Counted from the stretch's first letter, positions 8,005-17,798 are shown. The stretch: 64,000 nucleotides of DNA from Mycolicibacterium alvei (GCF_010727325.1 NZ_AP022565.1:3596001-3660000); one strand, 5' to 3'. The notes: generated by a model not told the origin, from the sequence alone. Made by a program: numbers and translations.

Positions 8005-8972
8005 ATGAGCAATACCGATACGGCGCCGGGCGAAGTCACGTGCGCCAGCTCGGAGTTCAGCGGCGTGCTGCACCCGCGCGAGGTACCGCTGGGGGGACCG
8101 CGCGCGTTGCTCGTCCGGCGCACCCTGCCACAGCGGGATCGGTCCATGATCGGCGCCTGGTGTTTCGCCGACCACTACGGTCCGCACGACGTCCGGACCG
8201 CGGGCCGAGGCATGGATGTGCCGCCTCATCCCCACACCGGACTGCAAACCGTGAGTTGGCTTTTCGAGGGCCTGATCGAGCACCGCGACAGCGCCGGTGT
8301 CCACGCCGTGGTCCGACCGGGCGAGCTCAACCTGATGACGGCGGGGGCCGGGATCTGCCATTCCGAGGTGTCGACGCCGGAGACGACGATCCTGCACGGC
8401 GCGCAGCTGTGGGTGGCCCTGCCCGACGCGGCCCGCGACACCGACCGCGACTTCGCGCACTACGCACCCCCGCCGCGGACCGTCGGCAGCGCCACCCTCC
8501 GCGTGTTCCTCGGCGAGCTGGCCGACTCACGATCCCCCGTGCACACCTTCACGCCGCTGCTGGGCGCCCAGATCGACCTCGAGCCGGGTGCCGAGTTGAC
8601 GCTCGACGTCGATCCGGCGTTCGAACACGGCGTGCTGCTCGATCAGGGCGCGATCGAGGTGTGTGGCACCACGCTGGCTGTCGCCGATCTGGGCTATCAG
8701 GCCCCGGGCGTACCCAGCTGCGGTTGGCCAACCGCGGCGACGGCCCGGCCCGGGCGCTCCTGCTCGGCGGGCCGCCGTTCACCGAGGAACTGGTGATGTG
8801 GTGGAACTTCGTCGGCCGCAGCCACGACGACATCGCGACCTATCGAGAACTCTGGCAGACCAACGACGCCCGGTTCGGCGACGTTCAGGGCTACGAAGGC
8901 CACATCTCCCGACTACCCGCACCGCCCCTGCCGAACGGGCGACTCAAGCCACGGCCGCGCCCGGCCGGCTAG
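8005..8972 (+). pseudogene. Pirin-family gene broken by a frameshift
   Basis: ATG 8005 opens a pirin reading frame (MSNTDTAPGEVTCASSEFSG, then the cupin motif PPHPHTGLQTVSWLFEG, with the pirin metal ligands). Close to 8700-8712 the frame is lost: it reads into an unrelated tail ending at 8796. The missing pirin C-terminus (LRLANRGDGPARALLLGG, then VMWWNFVGR) continues in the -1 frame to TAG 8970-8972. One base appears to be deleted between GCCCCGGGC and ACCCAGCTG. Both halves keep good codon usage, so this is either a recent mutation or a sequencing error. Pirins are iron-binding bicupins, some with quercetinase activity. The stop shares a CTAG with the convergent neighbour. Confidence 0.75.
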
Positions 8973-9472
8973 GAATTCAGATACTGGGCCGTGCTGCCGC
9001 CCACCGGCATCTCGGGCAGCCCGAGCTTGCGGTGGTCCCAGCTGCGCAGCCGGCTGGGCACCACCCGCACGGCGATGCGGTTGTTCATCATCTGGTCGAC
9101 GAACGGGCGCATCTCCTCGGTGTAGGGGCCCGTGTAGCGCTCCCACACGCTGATGCCCACGCGCAGAATGGTTTCCGGGTCGTCGACGATCTCGGCGGTG
9201 CCGTCGATCGACACCCCGCGCAGGGTGTTATAGGTGTCGCCGTCCTCGATCATCACCGTGATCGTGGAGTCGCGGCGCAGGTTGACCGCCTTCTGCGATT
9301 TGGCTTTCGTCTCGAACCAGATCTCACCGTCGAGCACGGCGTACCACATGGCGACCAGGTGGGGGCGGCCGCTGGGCAGCACCGTGGCCATCGTCGCGGT
9401 CCGGCTGCGTTCGATGAATTCGGCGATCTCGTCATCGCCCATGACGATCTTCGTGCGCTCGTTCTTGCCCAC
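8969..9472 (-). CDS. Pyridoxamine 5'-phosphate oxidase-fold flavin/F420 enzyme
   Basis: A 167-aa protein from GTG 9472, with GAGAGG 7 nt upstream. It has the split-barrel flavin-reductase fold of PPOX-class proteins: TATMATVLPSGRPHLVAMWYA forms the first strands and GEIWFETKAKSQKAVNLRRD the FMN/F420 phosphate-binding segment, followed by GVSIDGTAEIVDD. Mycobacterial members often use F420H2. The substrate is unknown. Its stop overlaps that of the convergent pirin gene by 4 nt. Confidence 0.8.
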   Translation of the reverse strand: MGKNERTKIVMGDDEIAEFIERSRTATMATVLPSGRPHLVAMWYAVLDGEIWFETKAKSQKAVNLRRDSTITVMIEDGDTYNTLRGVSIDGTAEIVDDPETILRVGISVWERYTGPYTEEMRPFVDQMMNNRIAVRVVPSRLRSWDHRKLGLPEMPVGGSTAQYLNS

Positions 9473-9555
9473 CTGTCACCTCTCTGATCGGTCAGCCCAC
9501 CATAGCCACGTCCGCACGACCACCCGCGAACGCGGTCGGTAACCCCACCGCCCGG

Positions 9556-10713
9556 CTACAGCACGCCGAACTGTGAGGTCACCCACCGCACCGGATCCAC
9601 GCAGCGGAACGGGGCAATACCCCTGGCATGCAAGCGGTTTCCGGTGGGCGGATGGCCGAGCGCAGACACCGCGAAGTACCGGCTGGGCAGCCGCGCACCC
9701 GTTGACGGGTTCTCCACGGCCGCCACGATCGAGCTGCCGTGCAGACGGACCAGCAGGCTGCGCACCTCCTGGTCGAGCAGTTGACCGTCGGCGTCGTCGT
9801 ACTGCTTGCCGTCGGAGGTGTCCCGCAGGAAGGCCGCACCGCCGTTGGACATGACCAGCGCCCACTCCGCGCCCTGCACGTCGCGCAATGCGCGCAGCAC
9901 GTCGAACTTGGACAGGATCACCGCCAGCTTGGGCTGACCCTGGTTGACCGCCGACAGCACATTGCCCAGGACCGAACGCGGTTCCCCACCGCTGAACGGC
10001 TGGGGCGGCAGCAGATCCTGCAGCTGATCGCGGATGGCCTTGACCCGCAGCGGATCGAACATGAAGAACACCGCGTCGGCGTGGCCGAAGAACTGGAAGG
10101 GCGGTGCGCGCAGGTCACCGTTCTCCAGGTCCTCCCCCGCCACGTCGCGCAGCACCAGGAACCGGCGTATGCCGTGCCAGACACCGATCGAGAACACCAG
10201 GGGCTCACGCTGATTCGGGGCCTGGGTGTGCACCGTCGGGGTGGGCGGCAGCAGGCCCCGCTGCACATACAGCGGGCCCTCGTAGTTGGTGGCGTAGTTC
10301 TGGACGGTCGCCCGAGTGACCGGTTCCAGCACCACACCGAACCGCTCGCAGAGCAATTCCAACTGCTTGATCAGGACGGCGATGTAGAGGCTCTTGCCCG
10401 TGGCACGTGCGCCGGCCAGCGCGATGCAGATGGCGTGGCCTTCCCGGAAACCCTCGGGGAGGGTGAAGTGGCAGACCGGGCAGATCTCCACCGCGGCACC
10501 CTGCAACGCCCGGGCGGCCTCCGACGTCGGCGGCGGCGGACCGTTGTAGCCGGGGCTGCGGGTCCAGGTGTAGAGCGGACCGCAATCGGCGGGTGCCCCG
10601 ACGTAGGCGGTGGCGACGTCGTCGCGGTACCGGGTGCCGCCGGCCTGGGCAGGCAGCGTCCACAGATGGTTGTTGGGACTCAACAAGGTGAAGCAACGCG
10701 GGCACTTACTCAT
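9556..10713 (-). CDS. Zinc-ribbon TRAFAC-like GTPase (double-GTPase family)
   Basis: A 385-aa protein. N-terminal Cys pairs CPRC (4-7) and CPVC (78-81) look like a split zinc ribbon. A GTPase domain follows: Walker A GARATGKS (101-108), DVAGE (190-194) as the switch II/Walker B site, and SKFD (268-271) in place of NKxD. There is no membrane segment. It belongs with the 'DO-GTPase2' type proteins that travel with GTPase-associated protein 1. Its start overlaps the end of the upstream gene by 8 nt. It is the last gene of a three-gene operon and is read as the switch of that system. Confidence 0.75.
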   Translation of the reverse strand: MSKCPRCFTLLSPNNHLWTLPAQAGGTRYRDDVATAYVGAPADCGPLYTWTRSPGYNGPPPPTSEAARALQGAAVEICPVCHFTLPEGFREGHAICIALAGARATGKSLYIAVLIKQLELLCERFGVVLEPVTRATVQNYATNYEGPLYVQRGLLPPTPTVHTQAPNQREPLVFSIGVWHGIRRFLVLRDVAGEDLENGDLRAPPFQFFGHADAVFFMFDPLRVKAIRDQLQDLLPPQPFSGGEPRSVLGNVLSAVNQGQPKLAVILSKFDVLRALRDVQGAEWALVMSNGGAAFLRDTSDGKQYDDADGQLLDQEVRSLLVRLHGSSIVAAVENPSTGARLPSRYFAVSALGHPPTGNRLHARGIAPFRCVDPVRWVTSQFGVL

Positions 10714-13180
10714 CTCGGCCCCGGCTCCCCCTCAGTCGCTCCGCCAACGACGGATGGCCGCCTCGACGCGTCGCCAGCCTGGTCACCATCTTTCGATACC
10801 CGCGCATCGTCCCCTCAGAGCAATCACCCGACAACTGCGCCATCAACACCACCACGGATTCGGCGTCGGCGCTTCCCATGGTGGCAGCCAGCTTCCCGGC
10901 CAGCACGCCCGCGAGCCGATCCACCGGAGCAAGGGCATAGCCGGCGGCCTCGGCGGCCGCGGTCCGCAACAGGCTGATCGCCACCACCGTCACCGGCGCC
11001 AACTGACCGCCGTCGACCAACGGTAGTACCCGCTCCACCGCCCGTGTGCCGCAACCGGTCTCGGCGGCCAACGCGTTGCAGGCCTGCGGGTAGGGCTGCG
11101 CGGCGAGCACGCCCAACAGCGCGAACGTCAGCAACCGCACCGAGAAGTCCGGGTGGACCGACTCCGGCTCGCACTCGGCCAGCACCTGCTCCCACAGCGG
11201 CGTATAGGGGCTCTGATGGGTGTGGAGATAACGCTGATGCAGCCAGTCGCGGGGCTCGATGTGGCGGACCGCCGCACAGGCCACCACCACACCGTCGCCG
11301 TTCTCGTTGTCGTCGATCACCTTGGCGGCCAACTCGCGCATCGCGGCCGAATCCGCGCCCCCCACGAGCGTGCGCACCGCCGCCCGGCCCGGGAGCTTCT
11401 CGGCGCCGACGGCCAGCAGCAGATCCGACGGATTCCACACCGAGGCCGCCGCGGCGGCCTCGAACTTCTCCGGATCGGTCACCCGAAGCCACCACAACTG
11501 CGCCCCGGCATCGCCTGGGTCCCGGGCACCGCGCCGGCGCGACCGCAGCCCCCGCAGCGCAGCGCGGATCCACACCGAATCCCAGGGCTGGGCGCTGACG
11601 AGTTCGGCCGGATCGGGCACCGGGGCGGCCTCGGCGAGCCAGTCCAGCACGTCGTCACCGATGGCGCTGCCGTCAGCGTCGCCGTCGTGCAGCAACCACA
11701 CACCCAACGACAGCCGATCGGCGGCTCCGATCAACCCGCGCACCGCCGGGTCAGCCAGGCCGGGCATCACGTCGTCAGCCAACGCCGCCGACAGCCGGTC
11801 ATCGACGACCCCGGCCCGCAACAGCAGGTCAACGACCCGCAGCAACCGGTCGGCGCCCTGCTGCCGGGCGCGCTCCAGCGCAGGCCCGATGGCCACCCGC
11901 AGCGACGAAGGCGTTGGTTTCCCGTGAAACGTTCTCGGCCCCAAAGGAATTGGTCCGTCTTGAGCCATCCAGGCGTCGTCGGCGACGGCCCGGGCAAAGT
12001 AGGCGGCGTCGGCGTACGTCGCCCCTGCCCCGTCCGGCAACTCGTACCGCGCCCGCCAGGCGTCGGCCGTGGTCAGACCTACCGCGGCCGCGAGCACATC
12101 GGCGATGATGTGGGCGGCCTCGGATCCGACCAGTGCACCCGCCGGAGAGTACGCAGCGATCACCTCGTGCGCCTCGACCTGCGCGTCGGCGAATTCCGGG
12201 CGCCCGGCCACCGCCATCGCGATCGGCCAGGCCGGATGCAGCCCGTCATCGCGCACCTGGCTGGACAACGTGTCGATGTCGTCGAGAACACCGCGTGCCG
12301 AGGCCATGTCGAGCAGCACCACCTGCGCCATCACCGACCACCGGGTCACCTCGATCCGGTGCCCGCCCGCAGTGCAGTGCGGATCGCCGCCGAGCTCACC
12401 CAGCGACACGGTCTCGGATTCGCTGATCACCACCACGCCCGGTTCGATCGCCGGAAGATCCTCGATCGGCACCGCGCTGAGCACCTGACCGCCGTGCAAC
12501 GCGACCTGATCGGCACGATCGAAGGTGGAGAAGCTCAGCCTCGCCGCGGTTCCCGGCGACATCAGGAAACTCACCAGACCGATCCACTGCGCCGCCGCGT
12601 CCGGAGACTCCACGCCCAGCACCACCGGCGGCCCGTCCGCCAGCGCGGCAGCCACCGCATCCAGGAGGGCGAACAGGGTGGCCAACCGCCAGGTGGTGGT
12701 ATCGAGCGCGAACGCGACGACGCTGTCCTTCGTCACCGCCTCGCCCAGTTCCGGCAGATCCCCGGGGAGTTCGGCGCGGGCCACCGCGGCGGCGCCGTAA
12801 GGCTGGAGCCAATGCGGCGAGCGCCACCGCTGGATGGCCCGGCAGCGGGGATGGGTCTCGGGCGCGCGATCCAACAACACGTGGGCGAACACGTTGCCCG
12901 GTCTGCCGGTGCTGTCCGACCCGGCCGGGAAGGTGTGCCAGTAGCCGGCGCCGTCGGGAACGTAGCGGTAGGCCAGCCGGCGCGGACCCTGCTCGAGCTG
13001 CTCGGGGGTGGGGAAATCAGGCGTCTGCCCCACCGGTCGGAAGACCGTGTGGACACCGGCCATCAACGCCTGTGTCTCCGTGGGCGTGAGCCCACCGCTG
13101 GTTTCCTTGAGCTGCCAGCCACCGGCGGTCCCGACGGCATCGAACGAGGTGTAGGCGAGTTGGCCGTAACGCGACGTCAT
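10706..13180 (-). CDS. GTPase-associated protein 1 (GAP1-N2/M-like), large helical protein
   Basis: 824 aa from ATG 13180, overlapping the upstream stop as ATGA. The longer in-frame start at 13312 lies inside the previous gene and is not needed. The N-terminal ~250 residues look like the GAP1-N2 domain: YGQLAYTSFDAVGTAGGWQL at the start, then GRPGNVFAHVLLDR. The rest is helical and Ala/Leu-rich, consistent with a repeat-like scaffold, without signal peptide or membrane segments. Such proteins are found fused or adjacent to double GTPases in predicted conflict systems. The biochemical activity is unknown. Confidence 0.72.
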   Translation of the reverse strand: MTSRYGQLAYTSFDAVGTAGGWQLKETSGGLTPTETQALMAGVHTVFRPVGQTPDFPTPEQLEQGPRRLAYRYVPDGAGYWHTFPAGSDSTGRPGNVFAHVLLDRAPETHPRCRAIQRWRSPHWLQPYGAAAVARAELPGDLPELGEAVTKDSVVAFALDTTTWRLATLFALLDAVAAALADGPPVVLGVESPDAAAQWIGLVSFLMSPGTAARLSFSTFDRADQVALHGGQVLSAVPIEDLPAIEPGVVVISESETVSLGELGGDPHCTAGGHRIEVTRWSVMAQVVLLDMASARGVLDDIDTLSSQVRDDGLHPAWPIAMAVAGRPEFADAQVEAHEVIAAYSPAGALVGSEAAHIIADVLAAAVGLTTADAWRARYELPDGAGATYADAAYFARAVADDAWMAQDGPIPLGPRTFHGKPTPSSLRVAIGPALERARQQGADRLLRVVDLLLRAGVVDDRLSAALADDVMPGLADPAVRGLIGAADRLSLGVWLLHDGDADGSAIGDDVLDWLAEAAPVPDPAELVSAQPWDSVWIRAALRGLRSRRRGARDPGDAGAQLWWLRVTDPEKFEAAAAASVWNPSDLLLAVGAEKLPGRAAVRTLVGGADSAAMRELAAKVIDDNENGDGVVVACAAVRHIEPRDWLHQRYLHTHQSPYTPLWEQVLAECEPESVHPDFSVRLLTFALLGVLAAQPYPQACNALAAETGCGTRAVERVLPLVDGGQLAPVTVVAISLLRTAAAEAAGYALAPVDRLAGVLAGKLAATMGSADAESVVVLMAQLSGDCSEGTMRGYRKMVTRLATRRGGHPSLAERLRGSRGRDE

Positions 13181-15105
13181 AACACCGTCGTGGTGAGCTG
13201 CAAGGTCTGCACCGGCGGGTCCAGCAGTGCGACCGTGCGCAGCTGAAGCGGGTCGGCGATGTTCAGGAACAGCCGGATCCAGCCGTGCAGGCCACTGACG
13301 TTCGCGGCCCACAGTTCTCCCGCGCCCGACGCGGTCGCCGCCGTCCAGTCCATATGTTTGGACGGGTGATCCGCCAGCTGTCCCTGCGCGTCCAGTGGCG
13401 CGACGTCGACCGGCTGACCGTCGTGCACGCTCAACGGTATCCGCTGCGGATTGTTGACCAGAACGAACGCCGGAGCGCCCGGCACCTCATATTCCGAACG
13501 GACCGCGACGGTGGCCGTGGTGGGATAGCCGGCCGGGTCGCGCCCGATCCGCACCGCGTACTGCAGCCTCAACATGCCCGGGTACTCGATGCCGGCCACC
13601 GGTCCGGTCACGCGTCGCCCACCGGAGAACGCCACCGGCGCCAGGTGCAGTGAACATCCACCCACCGGAAGCGCCCCGGTCAGGTGCATGCCGCCGTACT
13701 TCTCGTAGTCCTCCAGCGAGATCTCGAAGGACCTGCCCGTCAGTCCGGCCCGGGGGTCATGCCCGGTCGGTGCCAGCGTCACCACCACTCCGGCCGCGCC
13801 GGCCGGCCATTCGAACGTCAGCACCTGCTTGTTGCAGTACTCGACGAGTTCGACGTCGCGGATGGTTCCGGTGTGCACGGCCGACACGGTGCGGCCCAGC
13901 ACGGCCCGTCCGGCCAGGATCGTCACCGGCGTGACGTAGGCCCGGCTCCACCCCTGGGGCCAGGGCACCCCGGCCATCAGTGTGCGGTTGTTGCCGTCGA
14001 GTTGTGCCTGGTGGGCCACCGGCAGCGGCAACCGCAAGTCCGGCGCCAACCCCACCTGCTCGAGGGCGTTCTCGGGAAGTTCGGTGGAGACACCGCCGGC
14101 ACTCGGACCGGTCTGGCTCAGATAGAGGGCCACCTCCGCTCCGGGCGACGCCCAGGACACGTCGAAGGACTCGCCGTCGAATGCGGTGTCCACCGAGATG
14201 TCGGTGACCGCGGCGAGTACCGCGGACACCTCGACGTCGGCGTCGACCGGTTCGGACAGCTGCACTCCCCCGTCGACCTCGACCGCGCACCGCACCCGGT
14301 AGCGATAGCGCATACCCCGGGCCGCCCCCGAGTCGACGAAACCGGACCGGTGCTCGCCGTCGGCCAGGATCCGGTAGCGCGACTCGTCGATCGCGGGACC
14401 GTCGGCCTCGTCGGCCGGGATGCGGTACACGTGAACGGAATTCACCGAGGGCGGTGCCGTCCACTTCCCGATCACCAGCCCGCTGTCCTCTCCGATGGAC
14501 ACGTCAGCGGGCGGGGCGACCAGAACCCCGCCGGCATGCAGCACCGGCCGGGTGCTCAGGGCATCGGCACGGGACGTCCCGGTGATGACCCAGACCTGGT
14601 AGTAGCGCACGGGCCCGGTCAACGGCCGGTCGTCGCTGGCTGCCGACAACGGCGTCGCGGCGACGAGGTCGGCGTTCTCCGAGGATCGGGGTGCCCGATC
14701 CTCGGCGCTGACCACCCGGTACAACACCACTCCCCCATTGGCCTGGTAGTCCGGCCAACTCAATTCGACGACGCCGGGGCGGGACTCGCCGTGGCGGAAC
14801 GCGATCGGGTGCACGTCACCGGCCGGCGACGGTGGCTTCTGCGGCGAACTGTCGGGGGCCTGGGTCTCCAGCTCGGCGAGTAACCGGGCCATCTCCTCGG
14901 CGTGCTCGGCGACCGACCCGGGCAACATCTCGCGGATCTGCTCGACGTCGGTGCGCCCGGACCGGAGCACCAGCCGCAGATGGGCCTCTTTGAAACTGCG
15001 TGCTGCGACCGCGCCGGAATCGACCAGTTGCTGACGCCAGGCCAGCAATGGCGCCAGCCGGGGATCCTCGTCGTCGGGATCGTCGACGGGATACAGATCG
15101 GGCAT
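13177..15105 (-). CDS. Fibronectin-III-like multi-domain adaptor of the GTPase operon
   Basis: 642 aa from ATG 15105. Residues ~1-100 are helical (PRLAPLLAWRQQLVDSG; VEQIREMLPGSVAEHAEEMA). The remaining ~540 residues are beta-rich, with at least three fibronectin-III-like modules: GVVELSWPDYQANGGVVLYR, then GLVIGKWTAPPSVNSVHVYR, then SFDVSWASPGAEVALYLSQ. There is no signal peptide, so it is probably cytosolic. It is coupled to the GAP1 gene by ATGA and is the first large gene of the operon. It may recognise a ligand or scaffold the GTPase; this is an inference from architecture. Confidence 0.7.
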   Translation of the reverse strand: MPDLYPVDDPDDEDPRLAPLLAWRQQLVDSGAVAARSFKEAHLRLVLRSGRTDVEQIREMLPGSVAEHAEEMARLLAELETQAPDSSPQKPPSPAGDVHPIAFRHGESRPGVVELSWPDYQANGGVVLYRVVSAEDRAPRSSENADLVAATPLSAASDDRPLTGPVRYYQVWVITGTSRADALSTRPVLHAGGVLVAPPADVSIGEDSGLVIGKWTAPPSVNSVHVYRIPADEADGPAIDESRYRILADGEHRSGFVDSGAARGMRYRYRVRCAVEVDGGVQLSEPVDADVEVSAVLAAVTDISVDTAFDGESFDVSWASPGAEVALYLSQTGPSAGGVSTELPENALEQVGLAPDLRLPLPVAHQAQLDGNNRTLMAGVPWPQGWSRAYVTPVTILAGRAVLGRTVSAVHTGTIRDVELVEYCNKQVLTFEWPAGAAGVVVTLAPTGHDPRAGLTGRSFEISLEDYEKYGGMHLTGALPVGGCSLHLAPVAFSGGRRVTGPVAGIEYPGMLRLQYAVRIGRDPAGYPTTATVAVRSEYEVPGAPAFVLVNNPQRIPLSVHDGQPVDVAPLDAQGQLADHPSKHMDWTAATASGAGELWAANVSGLHGWIRLFLNIADPLQLRTVALLDPPVQTLQLTTTVL

Positions 15106-15205
15106 CAGAACACCAAATCCCCACCGGACATGAGCGCTATGTCACCTGCTCCGGCAGCTCGAACAGCGCGAACTCCTTAGGTGTCAGACCCACACTGGCC
15201 TGCAC
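15105..15205 (-). other. Two tiny upstream ORFs before the GTPase operon (possible leader)
   Basis: A GTG at 15205 opens a 22-codon ORF reading MQASVGLTPKEFALFELPEQ plus two more residues and a TAG at 15137-15139. An ATG at 15131 then opens an 8-codon ORF (MSGGDLVF) whose TGA shares its last base with the ATG of the 642-aa gene (TGATG). The arrangement could couple translation. The ribosome sites are weak, so real expression is uncertain. Confidence 0.3.
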
Positions 15206-15300
15206 AACCAGAAACGCTACCGCAGCGGCGGCCCCGTCACCGCCACATGGCCGGCCGGGCCGATGCGATCGGGTGCTGCGCCACGACATAAGTTCGGCAC

Positions 15301-15945
15301 ATGCCTTCTGCCAGCTCGTCGGCCAGCGATGACGTGTGGGAAGTGATGTCCACCGCGCGGACCATCCGACGATTCACCGCGGAACCGGTCGACGACGCGA
15401 CGCTGACCCGCTGCCTGCAGGCCGCGGTGTGGGCGCCGTCGGGAGCCAACGCCCAGGCCTGGCGGTTCGTCGTACTGCGCTCGGCCGAACAGCGCGCCGT
15501 CGTCGCGAAGGCGGCCGCGCAGGCACTGGCCGTCATCGAACCCGTCTACCGCATGACCCGACCCGCCGCAGACGACACCAGCCGGCGCGCCAGGACCAAC
15601 CGGGCCACCTACGAATTGCACGACCGGGCAGGCGAGTTCACCTCGGTACTGTTCACCCAGCAGCACTTCCCCACCGCCTCCGAGCTGCTGCTCGGCGGCT
15701 CGATCTTTCCGGCGATGCAGAACTTCCTGCTCGCCGCACGAGCCCAGGGGTTGGGAGCATGTCTGACCAGCTGGGCCTCCTACGGCGGTGAACAGCTGCT
15801 GCGCGAGGCCGTCGGGGTGCCGGAGGACTGGATGCTGGCCGGCCACGTCGTGGTGGGCTGGCCACGCGGTTCCCACGGGCCGGTGCGACGCCGCCCGGTC
15901 GAAGAGCTGGTCCGCATGGATCACTGGGACAACCCGGCGTCTTAG
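15301..15945 (+). CDS. Nitroreductase-family flavoprotein
   Basis: 214 aa. FMN-binding motifs of the nitroreductase fold are clear: TARTIRRFTAEPVDDATL near 18-35, AAVWAPSGANAQAWRFVVL at 41-59, and GLGACLTSWASYGGEQLL in the C-terminal half. These enzymes reduce nitro compounds, enones or quinones with NAD(P)H. No strong ribosome site precedes ATG 15301, so the mRNA may be leaderless. It is divergent from the GTPase operon and 9 nt upstream of the dioxygenase gene, suggesting co-transcription. Confidence 0.85.
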   Translation: MPSASSSASDDVWEVMSTARTIRRFTAEPVDDATLTRCLQAAVWAPSGANAQAWRFVVLRSAEQRAVVAKAAAQALAVIEPVYRMTRPAADDTSRRARTNRATYELHDRAGEFTSVLFTQQHFPTASELLLGGSIFPAMQNFLLAARAQGLGACLTSWASYGGEQLLREAVGVPEDWMLAGHVVVGWPRGSHGPVRRRPVEELVRMDHWDNPAS

Positions 15946-15954
15946 GCTGGATTC

Positions 15955-16749
15955 ATGGGTCCAGCACCCGCGCCGATGCCCGCCGCGTTCATCGGGCACG
16001 GCAGCCCGATGAACGCCCTCGAGTCCAACCGGTTCACCACGGCCTGGCGCGCTTTCGGCCGGTCGGTACCGCGTCCGCGGGCGATCCTGGTGGTCAGCGC
16101 GCACTGGTACATCAACGCCACCGCCGTCACGGCCATGCCGCGGCCACGCACCATCCACGATTTCTACGGATTCCCGCGCGAACTGTTCGAGGTCCAGTAC
16201 CCGGCCCCGGGGCTACCGGAGTTGGCCGAGGAGGTCAGCGACGCGGTTCACCCGACCTGGGTCGGGGCCGACATAGACAGCTGGGGAATCGACCACGGCA
16301 CCTGGTCGGTGCTGATGCACGCATTCCCCGACGCATCGATTCCCGTGGTGCAGCTCGCGATCAACGCCAACCGGCCGGCCGACTACCACCTGCAGCTCGG
16401 TGCGAAGCTGGCGCCGCTCCGCGACCGCGGGGTGCTGGTGCTGGGCAGCGGCAACATCGTGCACAACCTGGCCGGCATGGATCCTGCCCACCCCGAGGAG
16501 GGGTTCGCCTGGGCCAAGCGGTTCGACGACGCCGCCCGCGAACAGCTGGCCAGTTCCCCCGCCGACATCCGCGCCCTGGAGGCGCACCCCGACTACGCCG
16601 CGGCCGTCCCCACCCCCGATCACTTCATCCCGCTGCTCTACTTCGCCGGCCTCGCCGGTGCCGCATCAGAGTCCGGGGCCGCGCTCGACGCCCTGGTCAC
16701 CGGGTACAGCTACGGATCGCTGTCGATGGCGTCCTACGTGCTGGGCTGA
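15955..16749 (+). CDS. YgiD/DODA-type extradiol ring-opening dioxygenase
   Basis: 264 aa. The class III extradiol dioxygenase fold is visible: FIGHGSPMNALE (metal ligand H15), LVVSAHWYINATAV (H50), GSGNIVHNL and a late DHFIPLLYF. E. coli YgiD cleaves 4,5-DOPA and is a zinc or iron enzyme. The gene follows the nitroreductase by 9 nt; the pair may handle aromatic compounds, although the substrate cannot be read from sequence. Confidence 0.85.
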   Translation: MGPAPAPMPAAFIGHGSPMNALESNRFTTAWRAFGRSVPRPRAILVVSAHWYINATAVTAMPRPRTIHDFYGFPRELFEVQYPAPGLPELAEEVSDAVHPTWVGADIDSWGIDHGTWSVLMHAFPDASIPVVQLAINANRPADYHLQLGAKLAPLRDRGVLVLGSGNIVHNLAGMDPAHPEEGFAWAKRFDDAAREQLASSPADIRALEAHPDYAAAVPTPDHFIPLLYFAGLAGAASESGAALDALVTGYSYGSLSMASYVLG

Positions 16750-16848
16750 GCCGAACCAATTCACCGGATCCGCACGGTCCGGCGGGATAAGGTGGCGGGC
16801 AAGTTTTGCCAGAAAGCGCCGGTAGACGCGCTCAAGGGATAGGCAGGC

Positions 16849-17715
16849 ATGCGCGGAATACTTCTCGCCGGCGGTTCGGGCACCCGGCTGCATCCGATCA
16901 CCATGGGGGTCAGCAAGCAGCTGCTGCCCGTGTACGACAAGCCGCTGGTCTACTACCCGCTGTCCACCCTGATGATGGCCGGCATCCGCGACATCCTGGT
17001 GATCACCACCCCGACCGATGCGCCGGCGTTCCAGCGCCTCCTGGGTGACGGCTCGGTGTTCGGGCTGAACCTCTCCTACGCCGCCCAGCCCAAGCCCGAG
17101 GGCCTGGCCCAGGCTTTCGTGATCGGCGCCGACCACATCGGCACCGATTCGGTGGCACTTGCACTGGGCGACAACATCTTCTACGGACCCGGCCTGGGCA
17201 CCAGCCTGCGCGGCTACCAAAATGTCAGCGGCGGAGCGATTTTCGCCTACTGGGTGGCCAACCCGACGGCCTACGGTGTGGTGGAGTTCAGCCCGGACGG
17301 GACCGCGTTGTCCCTCGAGGAGAAACCGGCCACCCCCAAATCCCAGTACGCCGTTCCGGGGTTGTACTTCTATGACAACGACGTCGTCGAGATGGCGCGG
17401 TCCCTGCACAAATCCGCTCGCGGTGAGTACGAGATCACCGAGATCAATCAGATCTACCTGGAGCAGGGCCGGCTCTCGGTGGAGGTGTTGGCCCGCGGGA
17501 CGGCCTGGCTGGACACCGGCACCTTCGACTCGCTGTTGGACGCCAGCGACTACGTCCGCACCATCGAACGCCGCCAGGGTCTCAAGATCGGGGTGCCCGA
17601 GGAGATCGCGTGGCGGTACGGCTACATCGACGACGATCAGCTGGCGGCCCGCGCCGGAGAACTACCCAAATCCGGGTATGGCGACTACCTGCTGGAGTTG
17701 TTGAACCGCACGTAG
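16849..17715 (+). CDS. rmlA: Glucose-1-phosphate thymidylyltransferase RmlA
   Basis: 288 aa, the normal RmlA length. The nucleotide-binding signature [14 protein letters not shown] is at residues 3-16, followed by [20 protein letters not shown], both diagnostic. [10 protein letters not shown] lies in the C-terminal part. It makes dTDP-glucose from dTTP and glucose-1-phosphate, the first step to dTDP-rhamnose for the rhamnose linker between arabinogalactan and peptidoglycan. M. tuberculosis RmlA is Rv0334, far from the origin, so this position is specific to this lineage. Confidence 0.95.
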   Translation: MRGILLAGGSGTRLHPITMGVSKQLLPVYDKPLVYYPLSTLMMAGIRDILVITTPTDAPAFQRLLGDGSVFGLNLSYAAQPKPEGLAQAFVIGADHIGTDSVALALGDNIFYGPGLGTSLRGYQNVSGGAIFAYWVANPTAYGVVEFSPDGTALSLEEKPATPKSQYAVPGLYFYDNDVVEMARSLHKSARGEYEITEINQIYLEQGRLSVEVLARGTAWLDTGTFDSLLDASDYVRTIERRQGLKIGVPEEIAWRYGYIDDDQLAARAGELPKSGYGDYLLELLNRT

Positions 17716-17798
17716 TCGCCTTGCAGCGACACCAGATTGGTGTCCGAGGCGGCCCGCGCACCGTGCGAGGATGGGACGCAGATGCGAGGGGGTCGGAG

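Noticed and set aside
11153..13246. 697-codon open frame on the plus strand
   Set aside because: It is antisense to the GAP1 gene, with His/Arg/Gly-rich composition typical of a GC-rich shadow frame and no ribosome site.
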